Shown here: positions 9,018 to 17,189 of the stretch, piece by piece
Numbering within the stretch: position 1 is the stretch's first letter
How the letters are laid out: every line of letters begins with the position of its first letter
NCBI GenBank assembly: GCA_036841525.1
Contig: DAITVZ010000014.1
Span: forward strand, 9,923-73,922
Reading direction: 5' to 3'
Source of the DNA: JAAYEA01 sp012689325
GTDB taxonomy: Bacteria; Chloroflexota; Anaerolineae; JAAYEA01
Length of the DNA stretch: 64,000 nucleotides
Translations under genes and position numbers: made by a program
The notes under the pieces: generated by a model
Databases searched by the model: none
Told to the model about the DNA's origin: nothing
Seen by the model: the letters and a program-made list of their open reading frames with translations, nothing else

Positions 9018-9836
9018 ATGTCGTTGTTGCGCGCGTTGGTCCTGGGCGTCCTGCAGGGCGCCACCGAGTTTGCGCCGGTCTCGAGCTCTGGCCACCTGGT
9101 GCTGGTCCCGTGGCTGCTGGGGTGGGAAAACCCCGGGCTCACGTTCGACGTGGTGGTCCACCTGGGGACGCTGTTGGCGGTGCTGGCGGTCTTTTGGCGA
9201 GACGTGATCCGCCTGGTGGCGGCCTGGTTCCGCAGCCTGCGCGGCGGAGAGGTGGGGACGGACGCCAAGATCGCCTGGTTCATCATCATCGGCTCGATCC
9301 CGGCGGCGATCCTGGGCTTCCTCTTTGAGGACGTCCTGGAGCAGGCCTTCGCGGCGCCGCGGTGGGTGGCCGCCTTTTTGCTGGTAACCGGCGTGATCCT
9401 CGCGCTCAGCGAGGCGGCCGGGCGGCGGACCCGCGGCTTTCCTGCCATGCGCTGGCTCGATGCGCTGTTGATCGGGCTGGCCCAGGCGGTGGCCATGCTC
9501 CCCGGCGTCTCGCGCAGCGGCTCCACCATCGCGGCGGGGCTGGGGCGCAACCTGGAGCGGGACGTGGCGGCGCGCTTTTCCTTCCTGCTGGCGATCCCGG
9601 TGGTGGCCGGGGCGGGGCTTTTCACCTTGCTGGACTGGGCCGAGGCACCGGGGCTGAACGGCGCCTCCGCCGGGGCGCTGGCGGTCGGGTTCCTGGCGGC
9701 GGCGGTCAGCGGCTACGTTTGCATCCGCTTCTTGTTGAGCTATTTGCGGCGGCATAGCCTGCTTCCCTTTGCCATCTATTGCTGGGCGTTCGGCCTGCTG
9801 GCGCTGCTGGCGGGCTGGCTGGGCTGGCGCGCGTGA
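9018..9836 (+). CDS. uppP: Undecaprenyl-diphosphate phosphatase
   Basis: Integral membrane phosphatase (BacA family) that recycles undecaprenyl pyrophosphate to the lipid carrier used by MraY. 272 residues, usual length. The two catalytic signatures are present: QGATEFAPVSSSGHL at 13-27 and PGVSRSGSTI near residue 165. About eight hydrophobic helices follow. The frame extends upstream, but the ATG at 9018 sits behind GGGAGGGGG and begins at the family start (MSLLRALVLGVLQG). Its stop overlaps the next ATG (TGATG), so the two genes are coupled. Confidence 0.95.
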   Translation: MSLLRALVLGVLQGATEFAPVSSSGHLVLVPWLLGWENPGLTFDVVVHLGTLLAVLAVFWRDVIRLVAAWFRSLRGGEVGTDAKIAWFIIIGSIPAAILGFLFEDVLEQAFAAPRWVAAFLLVTGVILALSEAAGRRTRGFPAMRWLDALLIGLAQAVAMLPGVSRSGSTIAAGLGRNLERDVAARFSFLLAIPVVAGAGLFTLLDWAEAPGLNGASAGALAVGFLAAAVSGYVCIRFLLSYLRRHSLLPFAIYCWAFGLLALLAGWLGWRA

Positions 9837-10726
9837 TGAGGCGGCGGGGGCGCGGGGGGCGGTGGCGGGCCGCGACGCTGGCGCTTGTGGCGGCGGCGTT
9901 GCTGGCGGCCGCTTTGGCTGCCTGCGCCGACGTCGCCCCCACGCCCGCGCCGACGCCGACGCCCACGCCGCGCCCCGCGCTGGTGCGGCTGGCCGGGGAT
10001 ACTTCCATGCATCCCGTGGCCCTGTCGCTGATCGCGGGGCAGGCGGCGGCGGACCCGGAGGGGGCCCTCTATACCCTGGACGAATCCAGCTCGCGCGACG
10101 GGCTGGCCGAGGTGCGGGAGGGCCGGGCCGAGATCGGGCTGGTGGCGCGGGATCTGGACGCCGCGGCGCTGGCGGGGGAGGGGCTGCTGGCGGTCCCCAT
10201 CGCCCTGGATGGGCTGGTGGTGGTCGTGCACCAGGCCAACCCGGCGTCGGCGCTCTCCATGGACGAGCTGCGGCGGCTTTACGCGGGGCGCTGGTACAAC
10301 TGGTCGGCGGTGGGCGGGCTGGACCAGGAGGTGCAGCTCGTGGCGCGCGAGGAGGGCTCGGACGCGCGGCGGGTCTTTGACGCCAAGGCGCTGCAGGGCG
10401 AGCCGCTGACGCGCAACGCGCTGGCGCTCCCCACCGGCGAGGCCGTGGCCGAGTACGTGGCGACGCATCCGGAGGCGGTGGGGTATGTGGCGCTCAATGG
10501 GCTGCGGCCGGGGATCAAGGGGCTGCTGTTGCAGGGGGTGCCGCCGGACGACGCCTCCATCCGCGGCGGCGCCTATCCCCTGACGCGCCCGCTCTATCTG
10601 GTGATCCGGGGCGACGCGGGGGAGGCGGTCAAGGCGCTGGTGAGCTATGCCGTCGGCGCGGAGGGCCAGCGCATCATCGGCGGCCACCACGTGCCGCTGT
10701 ACCAAGCGGGGGATCAAGGGCTGTAG
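9836..10726 (+). CDS. PstS-like phosphate-binding lipoprotein
   Basis: 296 residues. A basic N-terminus and hydrophobic segment end in the lipobox L27-A-A-C30, followed by a Pro/Thr-rich linker (APTPAPTPTPTPRP), so the mature protein is probably lipid-anchored outside the cytoplasmic membrane. The rest resembles the periplasmic binding protein-like fold of PstS: GDTSMHPVALSLIAGQ near the N-terminus, EGRAEIGLVARDLD, and LRRLYAGRWYNW. Phosphate as ligand is not certain. No transporter permease or ATPase gene is adjacent, so it may act as a solute sensor or serve a distant transporter. The last codon and stop (CTG TAG) lie inside a palindromic repeat. Confidence 0.75.
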   Translation: MRRRGRGGRWRAATLALVAAALLAAALAACADVAPTPAPTPTPTPRPALVRLAGDTSMHPVALSLIAGQAAADPEGALYTLDESSSRDGLAEVREGRAEIGLVARDLDAAALAGEGLLAVPIALDGLVVVVHQANPASALSMDELRRLYAGRWYNWSAVGGLDQEVQLVAREEGSDARRVFDAKALQGEPLTRNALALPTGEAVAEYVATHPEAVGYVALNGLRPGIKGLLLQGVPPDDASIRGGAYPLTRPLYLVIRGDAGEAVKALVSYAVGAEGQRIIGGHHVPLYQAGDQGL

Positions 10727-10751
10727 GGGCAATTCATGAATGCCCCTACAG
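10721..10751. repeat. Palindromic repeat, CAATTCATGAATTG family, copy 3
   Basis: CTGTAGGGGCAATTCATGAA followed by the complementary arm, between two convergent genes. Its first bases form the final Leu codon and TAG stop of the PstS-like gene. It could act as a bidirectional hairpin, but no T-run follows. Confidence 0.85.
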
Positions 10752-10759
10752 AACTGCCC

Positions 10760-11425
10760 CTATTGCTTGCCAAAACGCAGGCGGAGCAGGGTGGTCAGCG
10801 CCGGCAGGCCGTCGCGCCAGGGGTTGAGCTTTTTGGCGACGCGGGGCGCGTACGAGATGGGCACCTCGACGATCCGGCAGCCGCGCAGCAGCAGCTTGGC
10901 CGTGATCTCGGGCTCGATCTGGAAGCGGTCGGCTTTCAAATCCAGCGCGCGCATGACCTCGGTGGGGACCACCTTGTAGCAGGTCTCCATGTCCGTGAGG
11001 CGCGAGCCGTAGAGCACGTTGGTGACCCCGGTGAGGAACTTGTTGCCCCAGCGCATCATCCGCTTCTGGTCGCTGAGGTCGCGGGCGCCATAGACCACAT
11101 CGGCCTCGCCGCGAGCCAGGGGCGCCAGGAGCTTGGGGTAATCGGCGGGGTCGTATTCCAGGTCGGCGTCCTGGATCAGCACGACGTCGCCGGTGGCCTG
11201 CGCCAGCGCCGTGCGGATGCCGGAGCCTTTGCCGCGGTTCTGGGGGTGGCGGAAGAGCCGCAGCTCGGGGATCTGGGCCGCATTGACCACGGCCCACGAG
11301 CCATCGGTGGAGCAATCGTCCACCAGGATGATCTCTTTGTCCATGGGCACCGCCGCCACGCGCCGGAGCAGCTCGGCGATCAGGCCCTCCTCGTTGTAGA
11401 CGGGGATCAATACGGATAGCTTCAT
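10760..11425 (-). CDS. Glycosyltransferase family 2 (dolichyl-phosphate-mannose-synthase-like)
   Basis: 221-residue cytoplasmic GT-A glycosyltransferase. The nucleotide-sugar site starts at residue 3 (LSVLIPVYNEEGLI), with VDDCSTDGSW near 35 and the metal-binding DADLEYDP near 84. GYR-type acceptor-side motifs are replaced by RIVEVPISYAPR and KKLNPWRDGL, which are common in bacterial DPM1-like enzymes that load sugars on polyprenyl phosphate. There is no C-terminal membrane domain. It lies 33 bp downstream of a small hypothetical gene that probably shares its promoter. Confidence 0.85.
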   Translation of the reverse strand: MKLSVLIPVYNEEGLIAELLRRVAAVPMDKEIILVDDCSTDGSWAVVNAAQIPELRLFRHPQNRGKGSGIRTALAQATGDVVLIQDADLEYDPADYPKLLAPLARGEADVVYGARDLSDQKRMMRWGNKFLTGVTNVLYGSRLTDMETCYKVVPTEVMRALDLKADRFQIEPEITAKLLLRGCRIVEVPISYAPRVAKKLNPWRDGLPALTTLLRLRFGKQ

Positions 11426-11458
11426 CTGGCCCCTCGGCTGTTGTGCGGAGACGGCTCC

Positions 11459-11710
11459 CTATTCGTCGCTGACGTCCCGGCGCCCGACTAGGCCCATCCA
11501 CCGCAGCACGGCATTGTTCAGGCCGGGGGTGAGGTTCTGGTCGTTGGCCTCGTTCTCCAGGGCCGCGAGCCGCAGCTCTTCCACCGCGTCCTGCAGCTCC
11601 TCGATCCGGTCCGCGTCGAAATAGGCCGGAGGGTCGTCAATGGCCCGCTCCAGCGCAAAGCTAAAGGCGGCCAGCATCTGGTCGAATTCGTGCGTCGTCA
11701 TAGCAGCCAT
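11459..11710 (-). CDS. Small hypothetical protein, acidic and helical
   Basis: 83 residues from ATG 11710 (a second ATG lies at 11701). The sequence is acidic and probably helical (FDADRIEELQDAVEELRLAALENEAND). I do not recognise a family. Support for it being a gene comes from the consensus promoter 35 bp upstream, an AGGAGGG element 12 bp before the ATG (a long spacing) and its position ahead of the glycosyltransferase gene. Confidence 0.5.
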   Translation of the reverse strand: MAAMTTHEFDQMLAAFSFALERAIDDPPAYFDADRIEELQDAVEELRLAALENEANDQNLTPGLNNAVLRWMGLVGRRDVSDE

Positions 11711-11744
11711 TGGCGGCGTACACCCTCCTGTGACAGTGGAGGCG

Positions 11745-11773
11745 ATTATATGCCCGATCCCCCCGCTTGTCAA
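11745..11773 (-). promoter_or_regulatory. Consensus promoter for the small hypothetical/GT2 pair
   Basis: Minus-strand TTGACA (11768-11773) and TATAAT (11745-11750), 17 bp apart: perfect consensus in both boxes. Back-to-back with the nitroreductase promoter 70 bp away. Confidence 0.88.
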
Positions 11774-11841
11774 CTCTCCCAGTGGCCCGTCCCCAGTATA
11801 CCGCGGGGCGCGCGCCGCCGCTATGGGCCAATGGTCCCGGT

Positions 11842-11871
11842 TTGACACCCCCTGCCCATGCGCCGTATACT
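11842..11871 (+). promoter_or_regulatory. Promoter for the nitroreductase gene
   Basis: TTGACA (11842-11847) and TATACT (11866-11871) with 18-bp spacing, about 130 bp upstream of the nitroreductase ATG. Confidence 0.75.
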
Positions 11872-12002
11872 CGGGGCGCCCTTTGGCCGGCTCAGGGCAA
11901 CGGATGGGCCGACCAAGCATGCGGAGCGCGGCGCCGAGCGCCGCAGTCAAGGCATGCGCCCGCCGCAAGATGACCTCAACCCTATCCCAGCAGGAGGACG
12001 AG

Positions 12003-12515
12003 ATGGAGTTCCAAGCGTTGATCCGCGCCCGCTATAGCTGCCGCGCCTACAAGCCCGATCCGGTGCCGGAGGAGGCGCTCAAGCGCGTCTTGCAGGCGGC
12101 GATCCTGGCCCCCACCGCGGCCAACCGGCAGCCCTTCCGCCTGATCGTGCTGCGCACGGCGGGGCGGGAGGCCGAGCTGAGGCGCATCTACAAAGCCGAC
12201 TGGCTGGCCCAGGCGCCGCTGGTGGTCTGCGCCTGCGGCATCCCGGTGGAGACGTGGGTGCGGATGGATGGCAAGAACTATAACGATGTGGATGTGGCCA
12301 TCGCCATGGACCATCTGATCCTGGCGGCGGCCAATGAGGGGCTGGGCACCTGCTGGATCGGCGCCTTTGACCCGGCGGCGGCCCGCGAGGTGCTGGGGTT
12401 GCCCGAGGGGGTGGAGCCCATCGCCCTCACGCCGCTGGGCTACCCCGCCGACGCGCCGCGCGCCAAGCGCCGCAAGTCCATGGACGAGCTGGTCAAGTGG
12501 GAGCGGTGGTCGTAG
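12003..12515 (+). CDS. Nitroreductase-family FMN oxidoreductase
   Basis: 170 residues, typical for the short nitroreductases. MEFQALIRARYSCRAYKPDP at the start, APTAANRQPFRLIVL near 34 (FMN contact) and LAAANEGLGTCWIGAFDP near 108 are characteristic. Such enzymes reduce nitro groups, quinones or flavins with NAD(P)H; the true substrate cannot be told. The frame is open far upstream, but CAGGAGGACGAG directly precedes this ATG and the family start fits. Monocistronic: a large inverted repeat follows. Confidence 0.9.
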   Translation: MEFQALIRARYSCRAYKPDPVPEEALKRVLQAAILAPTAANRQPFRLIVLRTAGREAELRRIYKADWLAQAPLVVCACGIPVETWVRMDGKNYNDVDVAIAMDHLILAAANEGLGTCWIGAFDPAAAREVLGLPEGVEPIALTPLGYPADAPRAKRRKSMDELVKWERWS

Positions 12516-12562
12516 GGGCGAACCTCATGTTCGCACCAGTCAGGACGACGGAGCGGCTGGTA

Positions 12563-12662
12563 GGGGCGAACCTTGTGTTCGCCCGCCTGTCGGGAGCGGA
12601 ACCGGCCTGTAGGGGCAATTCATGAATTGCCCCCACAGGCGGGCGAACACAAGGTTCGCCCC
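12563..12662. repeat. Nested 100-bp inverted repeat with inner palindrome
   Basis: Two perfect 28-bp arms (12563-12590 and 12635-12662, built on GGGGCGAACCTTGTGTTCGC) are in inverted orientation and enclose a CAATTCATGAATTG-family palindrome at 12606-12639. Each arm is itself partly palindromic (GCGAACCTTGTGTTCGC). A related unit, TAGGGGCGAACCTCATGTTC, precedes it at about 12515. It separates convergent genes. Confidence 0.85.
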
Positions 12663-12783
12663 AACAAGGTTGTCGCGAGGCTGCGCAATCCAGAGGATTG
12701 CGCCACGGTTGCGCCAGGGCAGGAGCGACTGAAGTCGCTACTACATATGAGACGTTGGGCGATTAGCGATCCGCGCCTCGCCC

Positions 12784-13566
12784 TTATGCCGCCGCCCACA
12801 TCTTGCGGAGGAAGGCGAGCCCGTCGGCGACTTCCTGGCCGTATTGCTCGAAATGCCAGTTGCCTTCCATGGAGATGCGCGCGTTGTAGCCGGTCTGCTT
12901 CAGGTATTTCATGAACCCGGCATAGTCATACGTGCCCGAGCCGGGGCGAAAGCGCCCGGTGTCGGCGACGTGGACGTGCCGCAACAGCGGGGCGATCTCG
13001 AGCAGGTTGGTCAGCGGCTCGTCCAGCTCGGCCATGTGGTAAAAGTCGGCCAGCACGCAGATATTGGGGTGGTTGACTTCTTGGGCGAGGCGGTAGCCCT
13101 CGGTGGTATAGTTCACGATGTTGCTTTCCTGGCGGCGGAGCGGCTCGATGACGATGGTCACGCCCACCTTGGCCGCCTCCTCGCCGACGATGCGGAAGGC
13201 CTGCCGCAGTTGCCCCCAGGCCTCGTCCCAGGAAAAGCCGTCGGGGACGTTGCGGGCGCCGCCGCTGCCGATGACCATGGACTGGCCGCCCACCTGGGCG
13301 CAGCGCTGCACCGCCACCGCCGAATAGCGGCGCACCAGCTCCCAATCCACGTTGGGGCCGGTGATCCGCACGGTGCCGGGGAAGAACAGGTTGAACGCCT
13401 CAGGCCGCACCGCCAGCGCCTCGATCTTGGCGCGCACCGGCGCAAAGGTCGCCTCCGGCTCCAGGGGCATCAGCGTGTTGCTGACACCCATCTCCACATA
13501 GTCGATCCCCGCCTCGATGGCCACGGGGATGCGGTCAAAACTCGCATCGCAGACGCCGAATTTCAT
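12784..13566 (-). CDS. Sugar phosphate isomerase/epimerase-like TIM-barrel protein
   Basis: 260 residues of the AP-endonuclease-2 / xylose-isomerase-like superfamily. Barrel-strand motifs carrying probable metal ligands are GIDYVEMGVS, IVIEPLRRQESN, CVLADFYHMAELDEP and LRHVHVADTGRF. These proteins isomerise, epimerise or cleave oxidised sugars; the substrate is unknown. GGAAAGGAC precedes the ATG. The gene lies 32 bp downstream of a Gfo/Idh/MocA dehydrogenase in the same direction, the first of several such pairings in the window. Confidence 0.85.
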   Translation of the reverse strand: MKFGVCDASFDRIPVAIEAGIDYVEMGVSNTLMPLEPEATFAPVRAKIEALAVRPEAFNLFFPGTVRITGPNVDWELVRRYSAVAVQRCAQVGGQSMVIGSGGARNVPDGFSWDEAWGQLRQAFRIVGEEAAKVGVTIVIEPLRRQESNIVNYTTEGYRLAQEVNHPNICVLADFYHMAELDEPLTNLLEIAPLLRHVHVADTGRFRPGSGTYDYAGFMKYLKQTGYNARISMEGNWHFEQYGQEVADGLAFLRKMWAAA

Positions 13567-13598
13567 GGTTAAGTCCTTTCCTTTGCTTGCTGGCGGTC

Positions 13599-14747
13599 CT
13601 ATTGGCGGGCCCTGGAATACAGCGCCTTGCTCAGCCGCCCGTCGTAGTCGCCGTGCGAGTCCTCCGCCGCCACGGGGAACTTGATGGGCAGGTGGTCGCG
13701 CTGGCTGCGATAGATGGCGGTAAAGATCTCCACCGAGACGCGGCCCTGCTCGCCGGTCACCATTGGCTCGCGGCCCGCTTGCAGCGCCTGGAGGAATTCC
13801 TCGATCTGGCGCTCGTGGAAATAGTTCATCACGTCCACCCGCGCGCCCAGCGCCCGGTCCTCGGCCTGCCACTGCTCCAGCAGGTGCTCCTCCCCCGCCA
13901 CGTTCCAGAGATAGTTGATCGGCGGGTCCACGTTGGTGCTCACGCCCGAGATAAAGATGTTGCCGCCGTCGGTCTGCACGCCGACGGAGGCGCCGTTGCT
14001 GCCGTGGATCTGCACGCGGCCATAGAGCCCCGGGTTCTGCGAGTTGCTGACCACGATGTTGCCCACGGCGCCGCTCTTGAAGCGGATCACGGCGATGGCG
14101 GTGTCCTCGACCTCGACGAAGGGGTGGTTAAAGTTGTCCCAATAGCCGTAGAGCTCCTCGATGGGGCCCATCAGCCATTGCAGGATGTCCAACTGGTGCG
14201 GGGTCTGGTTCACCAGCACGCCGCCGCCCTCGGTGTCCCACTTGCCGCGCCAGGGGTCCATCTGGTAATAGGACTCGCTGCGCCAGCCTTGCACGGTGAG
14301 GATGCCGAGGATCGGCTGGCCGAGCTTGCCGTCCTGGATCGCCCGCCAGATGCGCTGGGTGCCGGGGTAAAAGCGGCGCTGGCTGACCAGGCCCAAGCGG
14401 GTGCCGGCGGCCCGGTGGGCGCCGATGGCCAGGTCGCAATCGCGGAGGCTGGCGGCCAGGGGCTTTTCCACCAGGGCGTGGACGCCGGCCTGGGCGGCCA
14501 TCACGGCATAGGGCGCGTGCAGCGGGTGCGGCGTGCAGATCGAGACCATCCGCACCTCGCCGCTGGCGAGCATGGCCTCGGGATCGGAGTAGGCCTTGCA
14601 GCCGAACTTGGCGGCAAAGCTCTCGGCGCGGGCGGCGTCGGCGTCGCAGACGGCGACGAGGCGCGATTGCGGCAGCGCGCTGAGCGCCAGCGCGTGGGTC
14701 ATCCCCACCTTGCCGCAGCCGATGAGGGCGGTAGCGATTCGATCCAT
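13599..14747 (-). CDS. Gfo/Idh/MocA-family oxidoreductase
   Basis: 382 residues. NAD(P)-binding fold at the N-terminus (IATALIGCGKVG), the family E94-K95-P96 motif, and candidate catalytic H184/D187 in TPHQLDIL. The enzyme probably oxidises a sugar or cyclitol hydroxyl; specificity is unknown. The start with GGAGGATCC just upstream is preferred to an upstream in-frame start. Likely co-transcribed with the downstream isomerase. Confidence 0.88.
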   Translation of the reverse strand: MDRIATALIGCGKVGMTHALALSALPQSRLVAVCDADAARAESFAAKFGCKAYSDPEAMLASGEVRMVSICTPHPLHAPYAVMAAQAGVHALVEKPLAASLRDCDLAIGAHRAAGTRLGLVSQRRFYPGTQRIWRAIQDGKLGQPILGILTVQGWRSESYYQMDPWRGKWDTEGGGVLVNQTPHQLDILQWLMGPIEELYGYWDNFNHPFVEVEDTAIAVIRFKSGAVGNIVVSNSQNPGLYGRVQIHGSNGASVGVQTDGGNIFISGVSTNVDPPINYLWNVAGEEHLLEQWQAEDRALGARVDVMNYFHERQIEEFLQALQAGREPMVTGEQGRVSVEIFTAIYRSQRDHLPIKFPVAAEDSHGDYDGRLSKALYSRARQ

Positions 14748-14800
14748 GGATCCTCCTTGGATGATCATATATGATTCGTCAGTGAATGGGAGCAAGGCGC

Positions 14801-14894
14801 GTACCACATATCGCAGATCGCGTATCGCATATCGTAGGATAGGAGCGAGCTGCGTCCAGCGATGAGCGATCTGCGATATGCGATTTGCGATAGG
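14801..14894. repeat. GCGAT-type composite palindromic repeat
   Basis: A left arm made of ATCGC-containing units (TATCGCAGATCGCGTATCGC) and a right arm of GCGAT units (GCGATCTGCGATATGCGATT) flank a spacer with GGAGCGAGCTGCGTCCAG. It fills the gap between the dehydrogenase gene start and the proS stop. First of a family dispersed through the window. Confidence 0.8.
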
Positions 14895-14896
14895 CG

Positions 14897-16594
14897 CTAC
14901 AACATCCCGCGCAGCGCCGCCTCGATATCGGCCAGCGGCAGCAGATGCGGGTCAGGCTCGGCGCGGCGCTTGGCCTCCACGACGCCCTGCTTCAGGTTGC
15001 GCGCGCTGACGGTGAGCCGCAGCGGCAGCCCGATCAGGTCGGCGTCGTTGAACTTGACCCCCGCCGATTCGTCGCGGTCGTCGAAAAGCACCTCGTAGCC
15101 GGCCTTGGCCAGCCGGGCATAGAGCTCCTCCGCCGCGGCGTGGACCTCGGGCGCGGCGCCCAGGTGCAGCAGGTGCACCTGGTAGGGCGCCAGGGCCGCG
15201 GGCCAGAGGATGCCCTTGTCGTCGTGGTGCTGCTCCACTGCCGAGGCCATCAGCCGCCCGGCGCCGATGCCGTAGGAGCCCATCACGATGGGGCGGCTCT
15301 CGCCCTGGGCGTCCAAAAAGGCCGCGCCCACGGGGGCGCTGTAGCGCGTCCCCAGCTTGAAGCAGTGCCCCACCTCGATGCCGCGGGTAGCCATGAGCGG
15401 CGCGCCGCAGTGCGGGCAGGGGTCGCCGCCGCGGGCCAGGGCGATATCGGCGACCACGTCGGCGGAAAAGTCGCGCGGATAGTTGGCGTTTAGCAGGTGA
15501 TAGCCGGGCCGGTTCGCCCCCGCCACCAGGTTGCGCGCGCCGAGCAGCGACCGGTCGGCCACCACGGTGACGCCGCGGACGCCGATGGGCGAGGCATACC
15601 CCGCCACGATCCCCGCGCGGGCCAGCGCCTCCTCCCCGGCCGGGGCCAGCGCCGCGCCGCCCAGGGCGTTGGCGAGCTTGACCTCGTTCACCTCCAGGTC
15701 GCCGCGGATGGCGGCAAAGACCAGCGAGCCGTCCTCGCGCTGGAAAAAGACCGCCTTGCAGGTCTGGCGCTGGGGCACGCCGACGTAGGCCGCCACGGCC
15801 TCGATGGTCTTGCAGTCCGGCGTCGCCACCTCGGCGATGGGGCGCTCGGGCGCGTCGGACGGCGGGTCGGGGCGGAGCTCGGCGCGCTCGGCGTTGGCGG
15901 CATAGCCGCAGCTCGGGCACAGGATCAGCACGTCCTCGCCCATGGGCGATTCGACCATGAACTCGTGGGAGGTCGCGCCGCCCATCATCCCCGTGTCGGC
16001 CTGGACGACGATCACGCGCAGGCCGCAGCGGGCGAAAATGCGCAGGTAGGCGCGGTAGACCGCCTCGTAGGCGGCGTCCAGCCCGGCCTCGTCGGCGTCC
16101 AGGCTGTAGGCGTCCTTCATGGTGAACTCGCGGACGCGAATCAGGCCGCCGCGGGGGCGCGGCTCGTCGCGCAGCTTGGTCTGGATGTGGTAGACCAGCC
16201 GCGGCAGGTCGCGGTAGGAGCTGATCTCGCTGGCGGCGAGCTGCGCCAGGACCTCCTCGTGGGTCATGGCCAGCGCCAGGTCGCGCTGGTTGCGGTCCTT
16301 CAGGCGAAAGAGCGCCGGGCCGGGGGCGGGGGCTTGCCAGCGGCCGGTGGCCTGCCAGATCTCCGCCGGGTTGAGCACCGGCATGAGCAGCTCCTGGGCG
16401 CCGATGGCCTCCATCTCTTCCCGCATGATCACCTCGATCTTGCGCAACACGCGCCAGCCCAGCGGCAGGTAGGAAAAGATGCCCGAGGCGAGCGGGCGGA
16501 CCATGGCCGCGCGCAACAATAGTTGGTGGCTGGCCAGGTCGGCCTCGGCGGGCGTCTCGCGCAGGGTGCGGCCGAACAGGTTGGATAGGCGCAT
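14897..16594 (-). CDS. proS: Prolyl-tRNA synthetase (bacterial type)
   Basis: Class II aminoacyl-tRNA synthetase charging tRNA-Pro. 565 residues, standard for the bacterial type with an editing insertion. Motifs: SGIFSYLPLGWRVLRKI and MREEMEAIGAQE (motif 1 region), RGGLIRVREFTMKDAYSLDA (motif 2) and VMGSYGIGAGRLMASAVEQH (motif 3 area). GGAGG lies 8 bp before the chosen ATG, where the protein starts MRLSNLFGRTLRE as in relatives. Apparently monocistronic with its own promoter. Confidence 0.97.
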   Translation of the reverse strand: MRLSNLFGRTLRETPAEADLASHQLLLRAAMVRPLASGIFSYLPLGWRVLRKIEVIMREEMEAIGAQELLMPVLNPAEIWQATGRWQAPAPGPALFRLKDRNQRDLALAMTHEEVLAQLAASEISSYRDLPRLVYHIQTKLRDEPRPRGGLIRVREFTMKDAYSLDADEAGLDAAYEAVYRAYLRIFARCGLRVIVVQADTGMMGGATSHEFMVESPMGEDVLILCPSCGYAANAERAELRPDPPSDAPERPIAEVATPDCKTIEAVAAYVGVPQRQTCKAVFFQREDGSLVFAAIRGDLEVNEVKLANALGGAALAPAGEEALARAGIVAGYASPIGVRGVTVVADRSLLGARNLVAGANRPGYHLLNANYPRDFSADVVADIALARGGDPCPHCGAPLMATRGIEVGHCFKLGTRYSAPVGAAFLDAQGESRPIVMGSYGIGAGRLMASAVEQHHDDKGILWPAALAPYQVHLLHLGAAPEVHAAAEELYARLAKAGYEVLFDDRDESAGVKFNDADLIGLPLRLTVSARNLKQGVVEAKRRAEPDPHLLPLADIEAALRGML

Positions 16595-16631
16595 GATGGG
16601 GACCTCCACGGGCAGGCGCTCGGACACGGAT

Positions 16632-16659
16632 ATTATACCCTGGTTCGGGGGTGGGGCAA
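16632..16659 (-). promoter_or_regulatory. proS promoter
   Basis: Minus-strand TTGCCC (16654-16659) and TATAAT (16632-16637), 16 bp apart, about 40 bp upstream of the proS ATG. Confidence 0.65.
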
Positions 16660-16693
16660 AAGGGAACGGGTTGCCGGGGCCAAGTTGCCTGTC

Positions 16694-16742
16694 GAACGTC
16701 CAAGGTCGAAAGTCAAAAGTCGAAGGTCAGAGGGCGGAGGTC
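16694..16742. repeat. GTCGAA/GTCAAA tandem-type repeat, copy 1
   Basis: Short degenerate units (AACGTCCAAGGTC, GAAAGTCAAAAGTCGAAGGTC) between proS and the next gene. A second copy of the same family is at 45679-45718. Confidence 0.6.
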
Positions 16743-16808
16743 AGCCGCTGGACGATCCGGAGGTCGTGACGGCTCTAGCTGTTTCGGACGCGCTGCGCCT
16801 CGGTGCAC

Positions 16809-17174
16809 CTAGAGCAGCCAGAGCGTCACCGCCCCGGCGGCCATGGCCAGATATGGCGCGAGGTGGTGCAGCGCGCGGACGATCTCGGGCGCGGGCTTGG
16901 CCAGGCTGAGAACCGCGCCGGTGGCAAAGAGGCCGACGACGCACAGCGCCGTGACCACGGCGGCGGCCCAGGCCCCCGCGCTCAAGGGGGCGGACTGGCC
17001 GGCGCGATAGACGTGGATGCCAACCAGGGCCGCCGCCGCCAACGCCAGCAGCTTGTGGGCGTTGAACAAGAGGCCGGGGTAGGGCTTGCCGGCGCGGGTG
17101 AGCCGGTAGCCGAGGATGAAGACGACCAGGATGGCCAGCGCCGCGCCGATGATGCGCAGTTGTTGCGGATTCAT
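16809..17174 (-). CDS. Small four-helix membrane protein
   Basis: 121 residues with four hydrophobic helices (about 6-24, 38-58, 68-90 and 100-120). Histidines occur at helix ends (NAHKLLAL, IHVYRAG, LHHLAPYLA), a pattern that would suit a heme-binding cytochrome b561-like protein, but this is speculative and no family is firmly recognised. It lies 15 bp after the FG-GAP repeat gene and is probably co-transcribed with it. Confidence 0.6.
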   Translation of the reverse strand: MNPQQLRIIGAALAILVVFILGYRLTRAGKPYPGLLFNAHKLLALAAAALVGIHVYRAGQSAPLSAGAWAAAVVTALCVVGLFATGAVLSLAKPAPEIVRALHHLAPYLAMAAGAVTLWLL

Positions 17175-17189
17175 GGTACTCCTCTCCCT

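Noticed and set aside
10721..10751. CAATTCATGAATTG palindrome as an intrinsic terminator
   Set aside because: Strong hairpin but no T-run on either side; other copies lie inside the division operon where termination would be harmful.
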